From: Reyranella sp.
Lineage (GTDB): Bacteria > Pseudomonadota > Alphaproteobacteria > Reyranellales > Reyranellaceae
NCBI GenBank assembly: GCA_022844015.1
Contig: JALHMO010000020.1
Location: forward strand, 1-54,671
DNA: 54,671 nucleotides
Reading direction: 5' to 3'
The position numbers and the translations under genes are program-made. The notes under the pieces were generated by a model, which did no database searches, was not told the DNA's origin, and saw only the letters and a list, made by a program, of their open reading frames with translations. Positions 29,447 to 38,636 of this stretch are shown piece after piece. How positions within the stretch are numbered: position 1 is the first letter of the stretch; every line of letters starts with the position of its first letter.

Positions 29447-29978
29447 TCGACGATCCCGGAAACGCGGTGCAACCAAATTCGAAGCGGGGCGTTATCGCGC
29501 CTTCTCGATTGTTTCCATTTTGACCGGCAATATCCCCGCGCTTTTTTGATCCCGCAATGCAGGTTCTCGCGCGAATATTCCCCGAGCTGAGCTTCTGCGC
29601 ATACCACAACGACAGGCACCCCTGAGCCGTTGACGACTCGACTTCGTGAGCTATCCTCCGATCGACCAAATTTGAGGGGAGCTTGCTTGGTCGCAATGCG
29701 TCCTTCGAGGTTGGACGAGCCGCACGACATGGCGTTTGTGCTTGTACACGCCCGGGACGCGAGGCTGCGTCTCGTGACGTCGCGGCGAGGCCGGCCTCCA
29801 TCATCGTAGAGCCCCATTGCGATCTGCGCGTCCTCCGCAACGAGAGAACTCACCTCGAAGAGTTTCTGTATCACTGCCACTCCGAGCGAGGACGACAGGA
29901 TAGCCCTTCCAGCAAGGATCCCTTCCCCCTTTGATCACTCTCACCCGAATCCCTGAGGAGCCTTGAACACAAGCCACG
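29447..29978. other. 530-bp intergenic stretch, lower GC, no gene seen
   Basis: Base composition drops relative to the neighbours. A cgaccaa...ttggtcg inverted repeat lies at 29663-29693. Short frames here show no protein-like features. A promoter for the DUF1800 gene is expected in the last 100 bases. Confidence 0.4.
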
Positions 29979-31598
29979 ATGCTGCGTTCAAATCGCGAAT
30001 GGCTGATATCAACGACTGGTGCGGTAGCGGATGGTGCGCAGATGACCTTCGAAATCGAGCCGCGGCTGATCTTGAGCAAGCTGGCATTCGGGCCGGCCGT
30101 TGACGATGTGGAGGACGTCTCGAAGGGGGGCGCAGAAGATTGGCTGACGAGTCAACTTAAGCCGCCTCTACGGGACGATTGCGCCGCTCGGATCGATGAT
30201 ATGCGATTGCGGGTACGATATGTAAACACGGTCTACCAGGCTGAAGTCGATGAAGACCGGCCGCTCTCTGTCATCAACCAGCCCATCGAAGATTCATGGA
30301 AGGTCGTGGATCAGAAGAAGCCGCCACAGGAGCGCATGTTCTCCCGCACGGCTGTCGTCGCCGCAACCCTCCTGCGTGCCGTACACAGCCGCTGGCAGCT
30401 CAGAGAGCTGTTGGTGGATTTCTGGCACAATCATTTCAATGTCAATGCTGTCGGCGATCCCCTCGTTGCGGTCGCATTACCCGAGTACGATCGCGACGTC
30501 ATTCGTCACCACGCTTTGGGCAATTTCCGCGAGATGCTCGAAGCCGTGGCGACAAGCACCGCCATGCAGATATATCTCAACAATCGCTCCTCGCGCGGCG
30601 GTGCGGCCAATGAAAACTACGCGCGAGAGCTCTTCGAGCTTCATACGCTCGGCCGGCCCGCCTACCTGAACGAGCTCTACAACAAATGGCGCGATGTGCC
30701 TGGCGCGCTCGACGGGCGGCCGCAAGGATTCATCGACCAAGACATCTACGAGGCCGCGCGGGCTTTCACCGGCTGGACGATCGAGGACGGTGCAGCGCTC
30801 GGAGGCGGCCGTCGCTTGCCTCATACTGGCAAGTTCACTTACGTCGAAACGTGGCACGACAACTATCAGAAGCGCGTGCTGGCCAGGGAGCTCGATCCCT
30901 ATCAACCGCCGCTCAGCGATGGCCGCCGCGTGCTGGACCTCGTAGCCGAGCATTCAGCTACGGCTTCCTATGTCTGCGAGAAGCTCTGTCGACGGCTTGT
31001 CTCCGATCAGCCCGAGCCGGCCATGGTCGCAGCCGCAGCCAAGGTATGGAGCGATCACCGGCGGCAACCCGACCAGATCGCGCGGACCGTCGAGTCAATC
31101 GTGCGGTCGGGCTACTTTCGCCACTCGGCAGGCATGAAGATCAAGCGCCCGCTCGAGCTCTACGCGTCGTTCGCTCGGGCGACCGGTATCGACGTGGCGC
31201 CGACCATGAGCCTCGTGGGTGCGCTGGACGGCAGCGGCCAACGGCTGTTCGGATGGGCACCTCCCACCGGTCATCCCGACGAATCGGACTACTGGTTGAG
31301 CTCGTGGATGATACGCGGGCGCTGGTCGTTGTTGCTGGGCCTTGCCAATGACGCCTGGAAGGCCGGCGACCCTGCTGCAGCGATTGCGGTCGCCGAACAG
31401 GACACAGCGGAATCCGCCGCGCGCGCGGCGCATCGGGTGCTCCTGGGGAGTGAAGCCGAAGACAAGTTCATTGTGGCCGTCGTGGGCGGATTGGGCCTGA
31501 AGCCAGGCCTGCCGTTCAGCACGCGCAAGGATGCCCTGCCGCTCGCCCGTCGCATGCTGGCCTACTGCGCCATGATCCCTGCATTTCAGATGAGGTGA
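29979..31598 (+). CDS. DUF1800 family protein
   Basis: Protein of unknown function in a family usually paired with DUF1501 proteins. Visible words: RLILSKLAFGPAVDDVED, RTAVVAATLLRAVHSRWQLR, LLVDFWHNHFNVNAVGD, RDVIRHHALGNFREMLEAVA, NENYARELFELHTLG, EAARAFTGWTIEDG, WHDNYQKRVL and YVCEKLCRRLVSDQPEP, in the order typical of DUF1800. The histidine-rich FWHNHFN is the family hallmark. 539 residues; start uncertain between ATG 29979 and ATG 30042, neither with a good ribosome site. No signal peptide evident. Overlaps the following DUF1501 gene. Confidence 0.85.
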   Translation: MLRSNREWLISTTGAVADGAQMTFEIEPRLILSKLAFGPAVDDVEDVSKGGAEDWLTSQLKPPLRDDCAARIDDMRLRVRYVNTVYQAEVDEDRPLSVINQPIEDSWKVVDQKKPPQERMFSRTAVVAATLLRAVHSRWQLRELLVDFWHNHFNVNAVGDPLVAVALPEYDRDVIRHHALGNFREMLEAVATSTAMQIYLNNRSSRGGAANENYARELFELHTLGRPAYLNELYNKWRDVPGALDGRPQGFIDQDIYEAARAFTGWTIEDGAALGGGRRLPHTGKFTYVETWHDNYQKRVLARELDPYQPPLSDGRRVLDLVAEHSATASYVCEKLCRRLVSDQPEPAMVAAAAKVWSDHRRQPDQIARTVESIVRSGYFRHSAGMKIKRPLELYASFARATGIDVAPTMSLVGALDGSGQRLFGWAPPTGHPDESDYWLSSWMIRGRWSLLLGLANDAWKAGDPAAAIAVAEQDTAESAARAAHRVLLGSEAEDKFIVAVVGGLGLKPGLPFSTRKDALPLARRMLAYCAMIPAFQMR

Positions 31599-32833
31599 CG
31601 CCCATGCTGACGCGTCGCGCACTTCTGCTCGCTTCTTCCGCCTTGGCGATAGCTCCGTCGGTTCGCGTCTTGGCGGCTCCGCCTTCATCGGGGCCGATCC
31701 TGGTGGCCCTTTTCCTGCGCGGCGGAATGGATGCATTGGGCATCGTCGCGCCCGTCGACGATCGGGACTACATCGCTTGCCGCCCCCCCGAGATGCGATT
31801 GCTGGCCAACGGTAGCACGCCGGGGCTCCGCCTCGATGGCGGGCCGGCTGGTCACGATTTCCGTTTGCATCCCGGCATGGATGCAGTGCGCGAACTCTAC
31901 CAGGAAAGGCGACTTGCCCTCGTGCATGCTGCGGGAATCGCCAACGGCACGCGCAGTCATTTCGGCGCACAGCATCTGGTCGAGCGGGGTATCGCCGATC
32001 CGGGGCAGGTGCGGCACGTGGCTGGAGGTTGGATGACACGGTGGCTCATGGCTGCCAACGCGGCCGAGTTGCCGGCGTTTGCAGCCACCGCCGGGGCGCC
32101 GGAGGCGCTTGCCTTGCACACCGATACGATCTGCGCGCCCGATCTGAGTGCAGGCATGAGCCTGCCGGGTGGCAACCAGACCGCTGCGGTGCTCCGCCGC
32201 CTCTACACCGGCAACAGTGCTTTCGAGCAATCTGCGCAGCGCACGCTCGAGGGCATGGCGCTCATTGACGGACGACTGCGCCAGCCTGATGGCAAGGTGC
32301 CAGCCTATCGTCCAGCGGGCGGCGCCGTCTATGGCAATTCTGCCATCGGTCGCAGCTTGATGAACACAGCTCGTGTCATCCGCATGGACATTGGTGTTCG
32401 CGCCTTCGCCGTCGACATGGGCGGCTGGGACACGCACGACAACCAGCCTGGCCGATTGGCCACCCTGGCAAGCCAGCTGTCAGGTGCACTCGGCGCGTTC
32501 CACACCGACATGCACGACAGGCTGGACGACATAGTGCTGATAGCGATGAGCGAGTTTGGTCGCAGATTGCGCTCCAACAAGAGCAACGGCACCGATCATG
32601 GTCATGGCGGCCTGGTCTTCGTATCGGCACCGAATATCGTCGGCGGGCGGATCTGCGGTACCTGGCCAGGGCTCTCGTCGGAGCAGCTGGACAACGCCGT
32701 AGACCTCGCGGTGACCACCGACATCCGTTCCGTCCTGGCTGAGCTGTTGGCGGGCCCGCTCGGCACCCCGAGCTCAGTGCCCGACATTTTTCCCGGCTTC
32801 ACGCCTGCCACAGTTGGTCTCGCGCCGGCCTAG
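31595..32833 (+). CDS. DUF1501 family protein, Tat-exported
   Basis: Alkaline-phosphatase-superfamily-like protein of unknown role, partner of DUF1800. Twin-arginine signal (TRRALLLASSALAIAP) ending at about VRVLA. Family words: ALFLRGGMDALGIVAPVDD, HAAGIANGTRSHFGAQHLVE, DMGGWDTHDNQPG, MSEFGRRLRSNKSNGTDHGHG, which contain the conserved metal-binding-like His/Asp residues. Start GTG 31595 overlaps the upstream TGA (GTGA); ATG 31604 is an alternative start nine bases on. 412 residues, usual length. Confidence 0.87.
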   Translation: MTPMLTRRALLLASSALAIAPSVRVLAAPPSSGPILVALFLRGGMDALGIVAPVDDRDYIACRPPEMRLLANGSTPGLRLDGGPAGHDFRLHPGMDAVRELYQERRLALVHAAGIANGTRSHFGAQHLVERGIADPGQVRHVAGGWMTRWLMAANAAELPAFAATAGAPEALALHTDTICAPDLSAGMSLPGGNQTAAVLRRLYTGNSAFEQSAQRTLEGMALIDGRLRQPDGKVPAYRPAGGAVYGNSAIGRSLMNTARVIRMDIGVRAFAVDMGGWDTHDNQPGRLATLASQLSGALGAFHTDMHDRLDDIVLIAMSEFGRRLRSNKSNGTDHGHGGLVFVSAPNIVGGRICGTWPGLSSEQLDNAVDLAVTTDIRSVLAELLAGPLGTPSSVPDIFPGFTPATVGLAPA

Positions 32834-32886
32834 TTCGATGTCGAGGAGTGGCGATCGAGAACTTCATGCGGCCCGAGGGAGGTGAG

Positions 32887-33933
32887 ATGGCAGTCCTGGT
32901 TACCGGAGGCGCCGGCTATATCGGCAGTCACATGGTGTGGCGCCTGCTCGATGCTGGCGAGGAGGTCGTGGTGGTCGACCGGCTGTCGACCGGCTTCGAC
33001 TGGGCGGTGCCGCGCGAGGCCGAGCTTCTCGTCGGCGACATCGCCGACCAGGAGCTGGTCGAGGCCGCCATCCACCGCCACGGCGTCGACGCCGTCATCC
33101 ACTTCGCCGGCTCCGTGGTCGTGCCGGACAGCGTCGCCGACCCGCTCGGTTACTATCTGAACAACACGGTGAAGTCGCGCGCCCTGATCGAGAGCGCGGT
33201 GCGCACGGGCGTGCGCCACTTCATCTTCTCCTCCACTGCTGCCGTCTACGGCACGCCGGCCGAGGTGCCGGTCAGGGAGGACGCGCCGACGCTGCCCGAA
33301 TCGCCCTACGGCACCTCCAAGCTGATGACGGAGGCGATGCTGCGCGACGCTTCGGCCGCGCACGACTTTCGCTACACGGCGCTGCGCTATTTCAACGTGG
33401 CGGGCGCCGACCCCAGGCTGCGTACGGGCCAGTCGACGCGGGGCGCCACGCACCTGATCAAGGTCGCCTCCGAGACCGCCACCGGCAAGCGACCTTTCAT
33501 GGAGGTGTTCGGCACCGACTATCCGACACCCGACGGCACCTGCATCCGCGACTACATCCATGTATCCGACCTCACCGACGCGCATTACCTGGCGCTCGGC
33601 CGGCTGCGGGCCGGGGCGTCGAGCCTCGTCGCCAATTGCGGCTACGGCCGCGGCTATTCGGTGAAGGAGGTGATCGAGACGGTGCAGAAGGTCGCAGGCG
33701 TGGGCTTCGAGGTACGGCTCGCCGCCCGCCGGCCGGGCGACGCCGTGTCGGTGGTGGCCGACGCTGGGAGGGCGCACCGGGAGTTCGGCTGGGCACCGCA
33801 GTTCGACGACCTCGGGACAATCGTGCGCCACGCGGCGGCATGGGAAGAGGCGCTGAAGGGGCGCAATACACGTGAGGTCCATCCCTCGCACCTTGCCCGA
33901 CATGCCCCTTCCACCGGGAGCCAGGTAGCGTGA
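32887..33933 (+). CDS. galE: UDP-glucose 4-epimerase (GalE)
   Basis: NAD-dependent epimerase making UDP-galactose (or GalNAc) for glycan synthesis. Rossmann motif TGGAGYIGSH at 6-15, catalytic Thr117 in FSSTAAVYG, Tyr141 and Lys145 in SPYGTSK, and substrate-binding RYFNVAGADP, TPDGTCIRDYIHV. 348 residues, usual. Start ATG 32887 is preceded by GAGGGAGGTGAG, which decides it over an upstream in-frame ATG. Its TGA overlaps the GTG of the next gene, so the two are coupled. Confidence 0.93.
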   Translation: MAVLVTGGAGYIGSHMVWRLLDAGEEVVVVDRLSTGFDWAVPREAELLVGDIADQELVEAAIHRHGVDAVIHFAGSVVVPDSVADPLGYYLNNTVKSRALIESAVRTGVRHFIFSSTAAVYGTPAEVPVREDAPTLPESPYGTSKLMTEAMLRDASAAHDFRYTALRYFNVAGADPRLRTGQSTRGATHLIKVASETATGKRPFMEVFGTDYPTPDGTCIRDYIHVSDLTDAHYLALGRLRAGASSLVANCGYGRGYSVKEVIETVQKVAGVGFEVRLAARRPGDAVSVVADAGRAHREFGWAPQFDDLGTIVRHAAAWEEALKGRNTREVHPSHLARHAPSTGSQVA

Positions 33934-35159
33934 CTCGGCTCTATTCGTCGAGCACCTCGACAGGCACCAGCAGGCAGTCCGCTATGGCTTCGAAACTCAG
34001 GTACCGGTCCCAGTATTGGTTCAATGATCCATCCAATATCGAGGCGACGGCGCTTTACTGTGCCTGGCATATGAACGACGGATCCACCCGCGAGGAGCTT
34101 CAATCGGGGAAGCCCATCATCGGCATATCGCAGTCTGGATCCGATCTCACGCCGTGCAACAAGATCCATCGACAGACCGTGGAAGCAGCGAAGCGAGGCG
34201 TGAAGGACGCCGGCGGCATTCCCTTCGTGTTTCCCGTGCACCCGATCCGGGAGTCGACAAGGTGGCCGGCCGCCAGTCTCGATCGCAACCTCGCGGCGAT
34301 GGCCCTGATAGAGATCCTGCAGGAATATCCCATCGATGGCGTCGTCTTCACGACCGGCTGCGACGGGACAACGCTCGCGTCCTTGATGGCTGCGGTTGTG
34401 GTCAATCTGCCGGCCATCGTTCTGTCGGGCGGGCCAATGCTGAACGGCCACTTCGAAGGCCAACGAGCGGGCTTCGGAACGACAATCCGGGAGGCGCGCC
34501 GCAGGCTCGAGGCCGGACAATGGACAGAAAGCCAGTTCTTCGACGCGATCGTCGCGTCGGCACCGTCACTTGGACATTGCAACACGATGGGAGCCGCGCT
34601 GACCATGAACTCCGTGTCGGAGGCGCTGGGGATGAGCCTCACGGGAAGTGCAGCAATCCCCGCCGCCTACCAGGAACGTCTTCAGAACGCCTTCGAGACG
34701 GGCAAGAGGGCGGTCGAGCTCACGGAACAGAACATCAGGCCGCTCGACATCCTTGGGCGCGAAGCATTCGAGAATGCGATCGTTACCCTGTCGGCTATCG
34801 GAGGGTCGTCCAGCGCTCACCAGCACTTGACTGCGGTCGCCCGCCACGCGGGCATCGATCTTCCCGATGCACTATGGATGGAGAAGGGATATACGGTCCC
34901 GCTCATCGCCAATCTCCAGCCCGTCGGAGAGTTTCTGGGCGAGGACTTCCACCGCGCAGGCGGCGTGCCCGCCGTGATGGCGGAGCTATGCAAGGCTGGC
35001 CTGCTCAATGGCAACAGCATGACCGTCGGCGGCCGGCCGCTCGCGGCGTGCCTGAAGGGGCACGCGATCAAGGACGAACGGGTGATCAGGCCATTCGGCA
35101 GGCCGTTAAGGGCGGCACCCTGGCAGCATGTTAATGGAGAGGACGAAGCCGGTGCTTAG
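33930..35159 (+). CDS. Truncated and altered IlvD/Edd-family dehydratase
   Basis: Resembles the sugar-acid (arabinonate/xylonate-type) branch of Fe-S dehydratases through the whole N-terminal domain: IEATALYCAWHMNDGSTREE, GKPIIGISQSGSDLTPCN, VFPVHPIRES, IVLSGGPMLNG, SLGHCNTMGAALTMNSVSEA, NLQPVGEFLGEDFHRAGG. Cluster cysteines Cys76, Cys144 and Cys217 are present. But the carbamylated lysine expected in TTGCDK is Gly146, and the domain after VIRPFGRPL stops at residue 409 while the family runs to about 570-600; the C-terminal barrel holding the catalytic serine is missing. The 3' end overlaps the next gene by 32 bases, as at a recombination junction. Probably catalytically dead or repurposed. 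GTG start overlaps the galE stop, with GGGAG ten bases upstream. Confidence 0.75.
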   Translation: MTRLYSSSTSTGTSRQSAMASKLRYRSQYWFNDPSNIEATALYCAWHMNDGSTREELQSGKPIIGISQSGSDLTPCNKIHRQTVEAAKRGVKDAGGIPFVFPVHPIRESTRWPAASLDRNLAAMALIEILQEYPIDGVVFTTGCDGTTLASLMAAVVVNLPAIVLSGGPMLNGHFEGQRAGFGTTIREARRRLEAGQWTESQFFDAIVASAPSLGHCNTMGAALTMNSVSEALGMSLTGSAAIPAAYQERLQNAFETGKRAVELTEQNIRPLDILGREAFENAIVTLSAIGGSSSAHQHLTAVARHAGIDLPDALWMEKGYTVPLIANLQPVGEFLGEDFHRAGGVPAVMAELCKAGLLNGNSMTVGGRPLAACLKGHAIKDERVIRPFGRPLRAAPWQHVNGEDEAGA

Positions 35160-38100
35160 CGTCGTCGTCTATGGTCGCAACGATCAAGGCAGCCCGGGCT
35201 ACCACAAGCGCGTTGCGCTGAGCCTGAACGGGTTTGCGCAATTGCTGGCCGAGCCGGACGACGAGATCATTTTTGTCGACTGGAACACCGGGGATGAGTT
35301 TCCGACCTTGCCGGAAGCCATCGCCGATACGCTCACCCCGCGTGCGAGGGCCCGTCTGCGCATCCTTCGTGTCAGGCCGCGACATCACGCCGAGTTCGGC
35401 GCGACACAGCCCGTCATCGAATGCGTCGCCCGCAACGTCGCGCTGCGCCGGTCGAACCCGCGCAACCGATGGATCCTCGCGACTAACGCCGACGTCATTC
35501 CGCTGCCGGCGGAGCCCGGCGAGACCCTTACGGCGCTGACCGGGCAGCTTCCGGACGGGCATTACGTGACCCCCCGCATCGAGCTGCCGGCGGGGATATT
35601 CCGGGGCCTCCAGCGAACCGATCCCGCCGGCACCGCGCAAATCCTGCGCGAAGCGGGACCGTCGCTCGCGCTTCGCGAATATGTCTTCGGCGAGGACGAC
35701 GTCCTCGTCGACAATCCGGGGGATTTCCAACTGTTCCTGCGCTCCCGGCTGTTCTCGATAGACGGGTTCGACGAGAGCATGCTCGGCTTGTCCCACGTGG
35801 ACCACAACATCGCCCGGCGCATGCGCCAGAAGTACGGCGAGCCGAAGTCTCTGGAGCAGAGCGTGGTCGCCTATCATTGCGCCCATCATGTCGTTCCGGC
35901 GCATGCCCATCGCGCCGGCGGCCGGATCAACAATCCGGATATCCATGTCTTCGGCCTGAAGTCGGCCGACCTGCCGCATCAGCGCGCCCGGTGGGGGCTG
36001 CCGGAGGCCGACATCGAGGAGATCCGGCTGGAGGAGGACGGCGAGGCGAAGGCGCGCCAGGCGCTGGCTCGCATCCTCGGGGATCGCAAGCACCCTGAGC
36101 GGCGCGCCGCCTACCGGGCGTCGAGCTACGGCGGGTTTGCCTATGATCCGGCTCACGTTCTTCCGCATCTCGCCGACCTCTTCCGTGACCGCGACCCGCG
36201 CACGCGCATCGGCTATGCAGGCACCCGACCCGACGCCGCCGCGCTTTTCATTTCGATGGCGGCGGAGTTCGGCTTTCTCTACCGGATCGCGATGACCGCC
36301 GGGATCGCAGAGCGCCTGGCGCTGGCGGGACAGCCGCAGATCCAGATCGTGTCGCCGGCCGATTTCGCACGCAGGCCCGATGTCTTCGTGTTCGAGTTCG
36401 GGGCAACGCGAGACGCTGGCACTGACCGGCCTCTCGACGCGGAGATCAGGCTCGACAGGGCGGAGGTGGCCGCCCTCGACGATGTCTACCGGCTGCTGGA
36501 ATCCGTGGTGGCGGAAGAACGCGCGGCGGTCGCGTCCCTGGAGAGGCAACCCCGGCGGATCGTCACCGTCAACGCCATCCACAACACCTATGAGCGGCCG
36601 GTCGCGCAGCTTCTCGATGCGACCGCGGCTCCGATCACGACGCGGCTGCGGCACGGTTTCGCCCGGACCGCTTCGCAGCCCGGCCAGCTGGTGGGAGACG
36701 GCAGCCTCGCCGAGCAGCTCGCCGCCAAGCTTGGCCGGTCGAGGCCCGTCAGCCAGGCGGAGATCGCGGAAATCAACGCCATTCTCGCCGAGATCGAATC
36801 CGCGGGTCAGTCCGGGGCGTCCGAGCGGCTGTCGGCGGCCGTTGGTGTCAACGGGCCAGGTCTGCTCGCCTTTCTCGGCTGCGAGCCCGTCGCCCGCGCG
36901 AAAGGCACCGAAACGGTGGCCAAGCTGGAAACCGCGATCAGGGCGATCCTGGCGAAGCGCGCCCCGACCGGGCTGCGCATCGCGGCGGACGACGCGCGCC
37001 GCGACGTTGCCCGCCGTCCGGTCTCCGGCCTCGCCGCCTCGGCGGACTGGAACGATCCACGCTGGCTCAGCTACGCCCACGGCGTTGCCAACGACGTGTC
37101 CTTCGATCGCCCGAGCGCGCGCAGCGGCTGGATCTGGGAGCGGGTTCATTTCCTCTACGCGCTCGACCGGCTTGCCGATGTCCATCCGGTCCGGTCTGTG
37201 CTGGTCGTGTGCGAGCTGCAGGAGGATCTGATCGAGAAGCTTGCCCAGCAGTTCGAGCGCGTCGACCTGCTCGACGTGCGGGCGCTGATAGGGACCGGGA
37301 GCGGAAAGCCGAGGGCGCGACGCCATTTCCTGGGCAGCGCGCAGCCGCCTGCAGGCAAGGCGCAGCTTCATTCTGCCGAGGATTTCGGGAAGCTTCCCGG
37401 CAGCAGCTACGACGCCATCCTGCTCCCGCATGCTGCCGGCTTCGTGGCCAAGAATGACGGCTTCGTAGGCATCCTTTCGGCGCTGGAGCCGAAGCTCGCC
37501 TTGGGCGGCATCATCGGCTTCAGCAGCAACGTCCTGCTCGGCTCGGCCGAGCCCGAAGGGACCGGCGTCGATATGGCGTTCGGGACCGAGAAGGGTTTGC
37601 TCGGGCGGATTGCCGGCGCGACCGGCCTCGAGCTCGCGGATGGCATCGACATGGCGCTCAGCAGCCATGATCTGGGGCTGATTGGCTCTCAGGAGGAGCC
37701 TGGCCTGCTCGCGGAGCGCGGCCCCGACGGGGCGACCTGGCCCGGCGTGTTTTTCCTGCGCAAGGCGGCCGAGACCCCGGTGACCGCTTGGCGCAAGCTC
37801 AACGAGGCCATACTCGGCGATCTTACCGGCAAGCTGCGCCTGTCTCCGGGCAGCACGCGCATTGACGGTGTCGTATCCGTGCGGCCGCGCCGGACACCGG
37901 AGATGGCCTTCTATGGACCTTATCTGCGGCTCCCCCCGGGAGCCTACCAGGCGCGTGCAGATCTGCACGCGACGGCTGCCAGGCTGGGCGCAAAGAAAGT
38001 CGATGGCTTCCTGGAGGTCGTGGCCGGAGACCTGTGCCTGGCCAAAATGCCCACCCGGGACTCGTCGCGAGCCTTGAAGCTGAGCCGGACCTACGTGGTG

Positions 38101-38214
38101 CCCTTCGACGTCCCGGCCTCGCTCGACGCGGAGATAGAGATAAGGGCTGTCGTGTCCAGCAATGTTGCGGTGCGCTACTCCAACGTGGCGATTACCTGCA
38201 AGGATCAGCCCTGA
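35128..38214 (+). CDS. Large multidomain glycosyltransferase-like protein (GT-A + unknown + methyltransferase-like + beta domain)
   Basis: 1028 residues. N-terminal GT-A-like domain to about 290: SVVVYGRND at 11-19, EIIFVDWNT, RWILATNADVIPL (Asn-Ala-Asp in place of DxD, 120-122) and GFDESMLGLSHVDHNIARRM. A middle region (about 330-620) of mixed alpha/beta with no family I can name. A second Rossmann-like stretch, about 665-850 (SVLVVCELQEDLIEKLAQQF, YDAILLPHAAGF, ALEPKLALGGIIGFSS), looks like a class I methyltransferase without a clear glycine loop. The C-terminal 120 residues are beta-rich, with MAFYGPYLRLPPGAYQARAD, similar to the last gene of the window. Start ATG 35128, or ATG 35134. Donor and acceptor unknown. 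Confidence 0.65.
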   Translation: MLMERTKPVLSVVVYGRNDQGSPGYHKRVALSLNGFAQLLAEPDDEIIFVDWNTGDEFPTLPEAIADTLTPRARARLRILRVRPRHHAEFGATQPVIECVARNVALRRSNPRNRWILATNADVIPLPAEPGETLTALTGQLPDGHYVTPRIELPAGIFRGLQRTDPAGTAQILREAGPSLALREYVFGEDDVLVDNPGDFQLFLRSRLFSIDGFDESMLGLSHVDHNIARRMRQKYGEPKSLEQSVVAYHCAHHVVPAHAHRAGGRINNPDIHVFGLKSADLPHQRARWGLPEADIEEIRLEEDGEAKARQALARILGDRKHPERRAAYRASSYGGFAYDPAHVLPHLADLFRDRDPRTRIGYAGTRPDAAALFISMAAEFGFLYRIAMTAGIAERLALAGQPQIQIVSPADFARRPDVFVFEFGATRDAGTDRPLDAEIRLDRAEVAALDDVYRLLESVVAEERAAVASLERQPRRIVTVNAIHNTYERPVAQLLDATAAPITTRLRHGFARTASQPGQLVGDGSLAEQLAAKLGRSRPVSQAEIAEINAILAEIESAGQSGASERLSAAVGVNGPGLLAFLGCEPVARAKGTETVAKLETAIRAILAKRAPTGLRIAADDARRDVARRPVSGLAASADWNDPRWLSYAHGVANDVSFDRPSARSGWIWERVHFLYALDRLADVHPVRSVLVVCELQEDLIEKLAQQFERVDLLDVRALIGTGSGKPRARRHFLGSAQPPAGKAQLHSAEDFGKLPGSSYDAILLPHAAGFVAKNDGFVGILSALEPKLALGGIIGFSSNVLLGSAEPEGTGVDMAFGTEKGLLGRIAGATGLELADGIDMALSSHDLGLIGSQEEPGLLAERGPDGATWPGVFFLRKAAETPVTAWRKLNEAILGDLTGKLRLSPGSTRIDGVVSVRPRRTPEMAFYGPYLRLPPGAYQARADLHATAARLGAKKVDGFLEVVAGDLCLAKMPTRDSSRALKLSRTYVVPFDVPASLDAEIEIRAVVSSNVAVRYSNVAITCKDQP

Positions 38215-38636
38215 CGACTCCGAAGTGGACGGGGCCCGAATTCCGCCGCATCGCAGGTCGCGAGACGGCTGCCGGGCCACGCTTGCGACAAATCCGTGAT
38301 CGACCATCGTGATGGACGAGATGAGAATCGCGCCGATCTCCTGGATAATGCTTTCATATTGAACCGAATATCCAACGCCACCGCTGATGCAAGCAATCCC
38401 ATCGCCGCACGATCTCTATCCAATATGAAGATAGTGCGACCATCGATTATCCGTTTGCATGTCACGATATGCGTAAAAGGGCGATTGACTGGCCTCGGCG
38501 TCGCTGTTCACATCCGCGTGCTGGAAGCGTGAGCATTTGAGGCAGCGGCTCGTGCACCGCGTAGCCTAGGGAAATCGACTGTGCTCCAATTGCCACCTCA
38601 GATCGGCGTACGCGGCTCCGTGCAGGTCATCGTGGA
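38215..38636. other. 420-bp intergenic gap
   Basis: Composition is mixed and partly AT-rich. No tRNA, convincing small gene or terminator seen. It presumably contains the promoter of the downstream glycosyltransferase operon. Confidence 0.4.

Noticed and set aside
29683..29934. Short open frame upstream of the DUF1800 gene
   Set aside because: Protein text looks random and there is no ribosome site or homology that I can recognise.
35131..38307. Long minus-strand open frame opposite the 1028-residue protein
   Set aside because: The plus frame has GT-like motifs and overlaps properly with its upstream neighbour; the minus frame is compositional shadow.
38296..38532. Short open frame in the gap before the GT2 gene
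   Set aside because: No ribosome site, no hydrophobic or domain pattern, and a competing frame on the other strand; nothing supports a gene.
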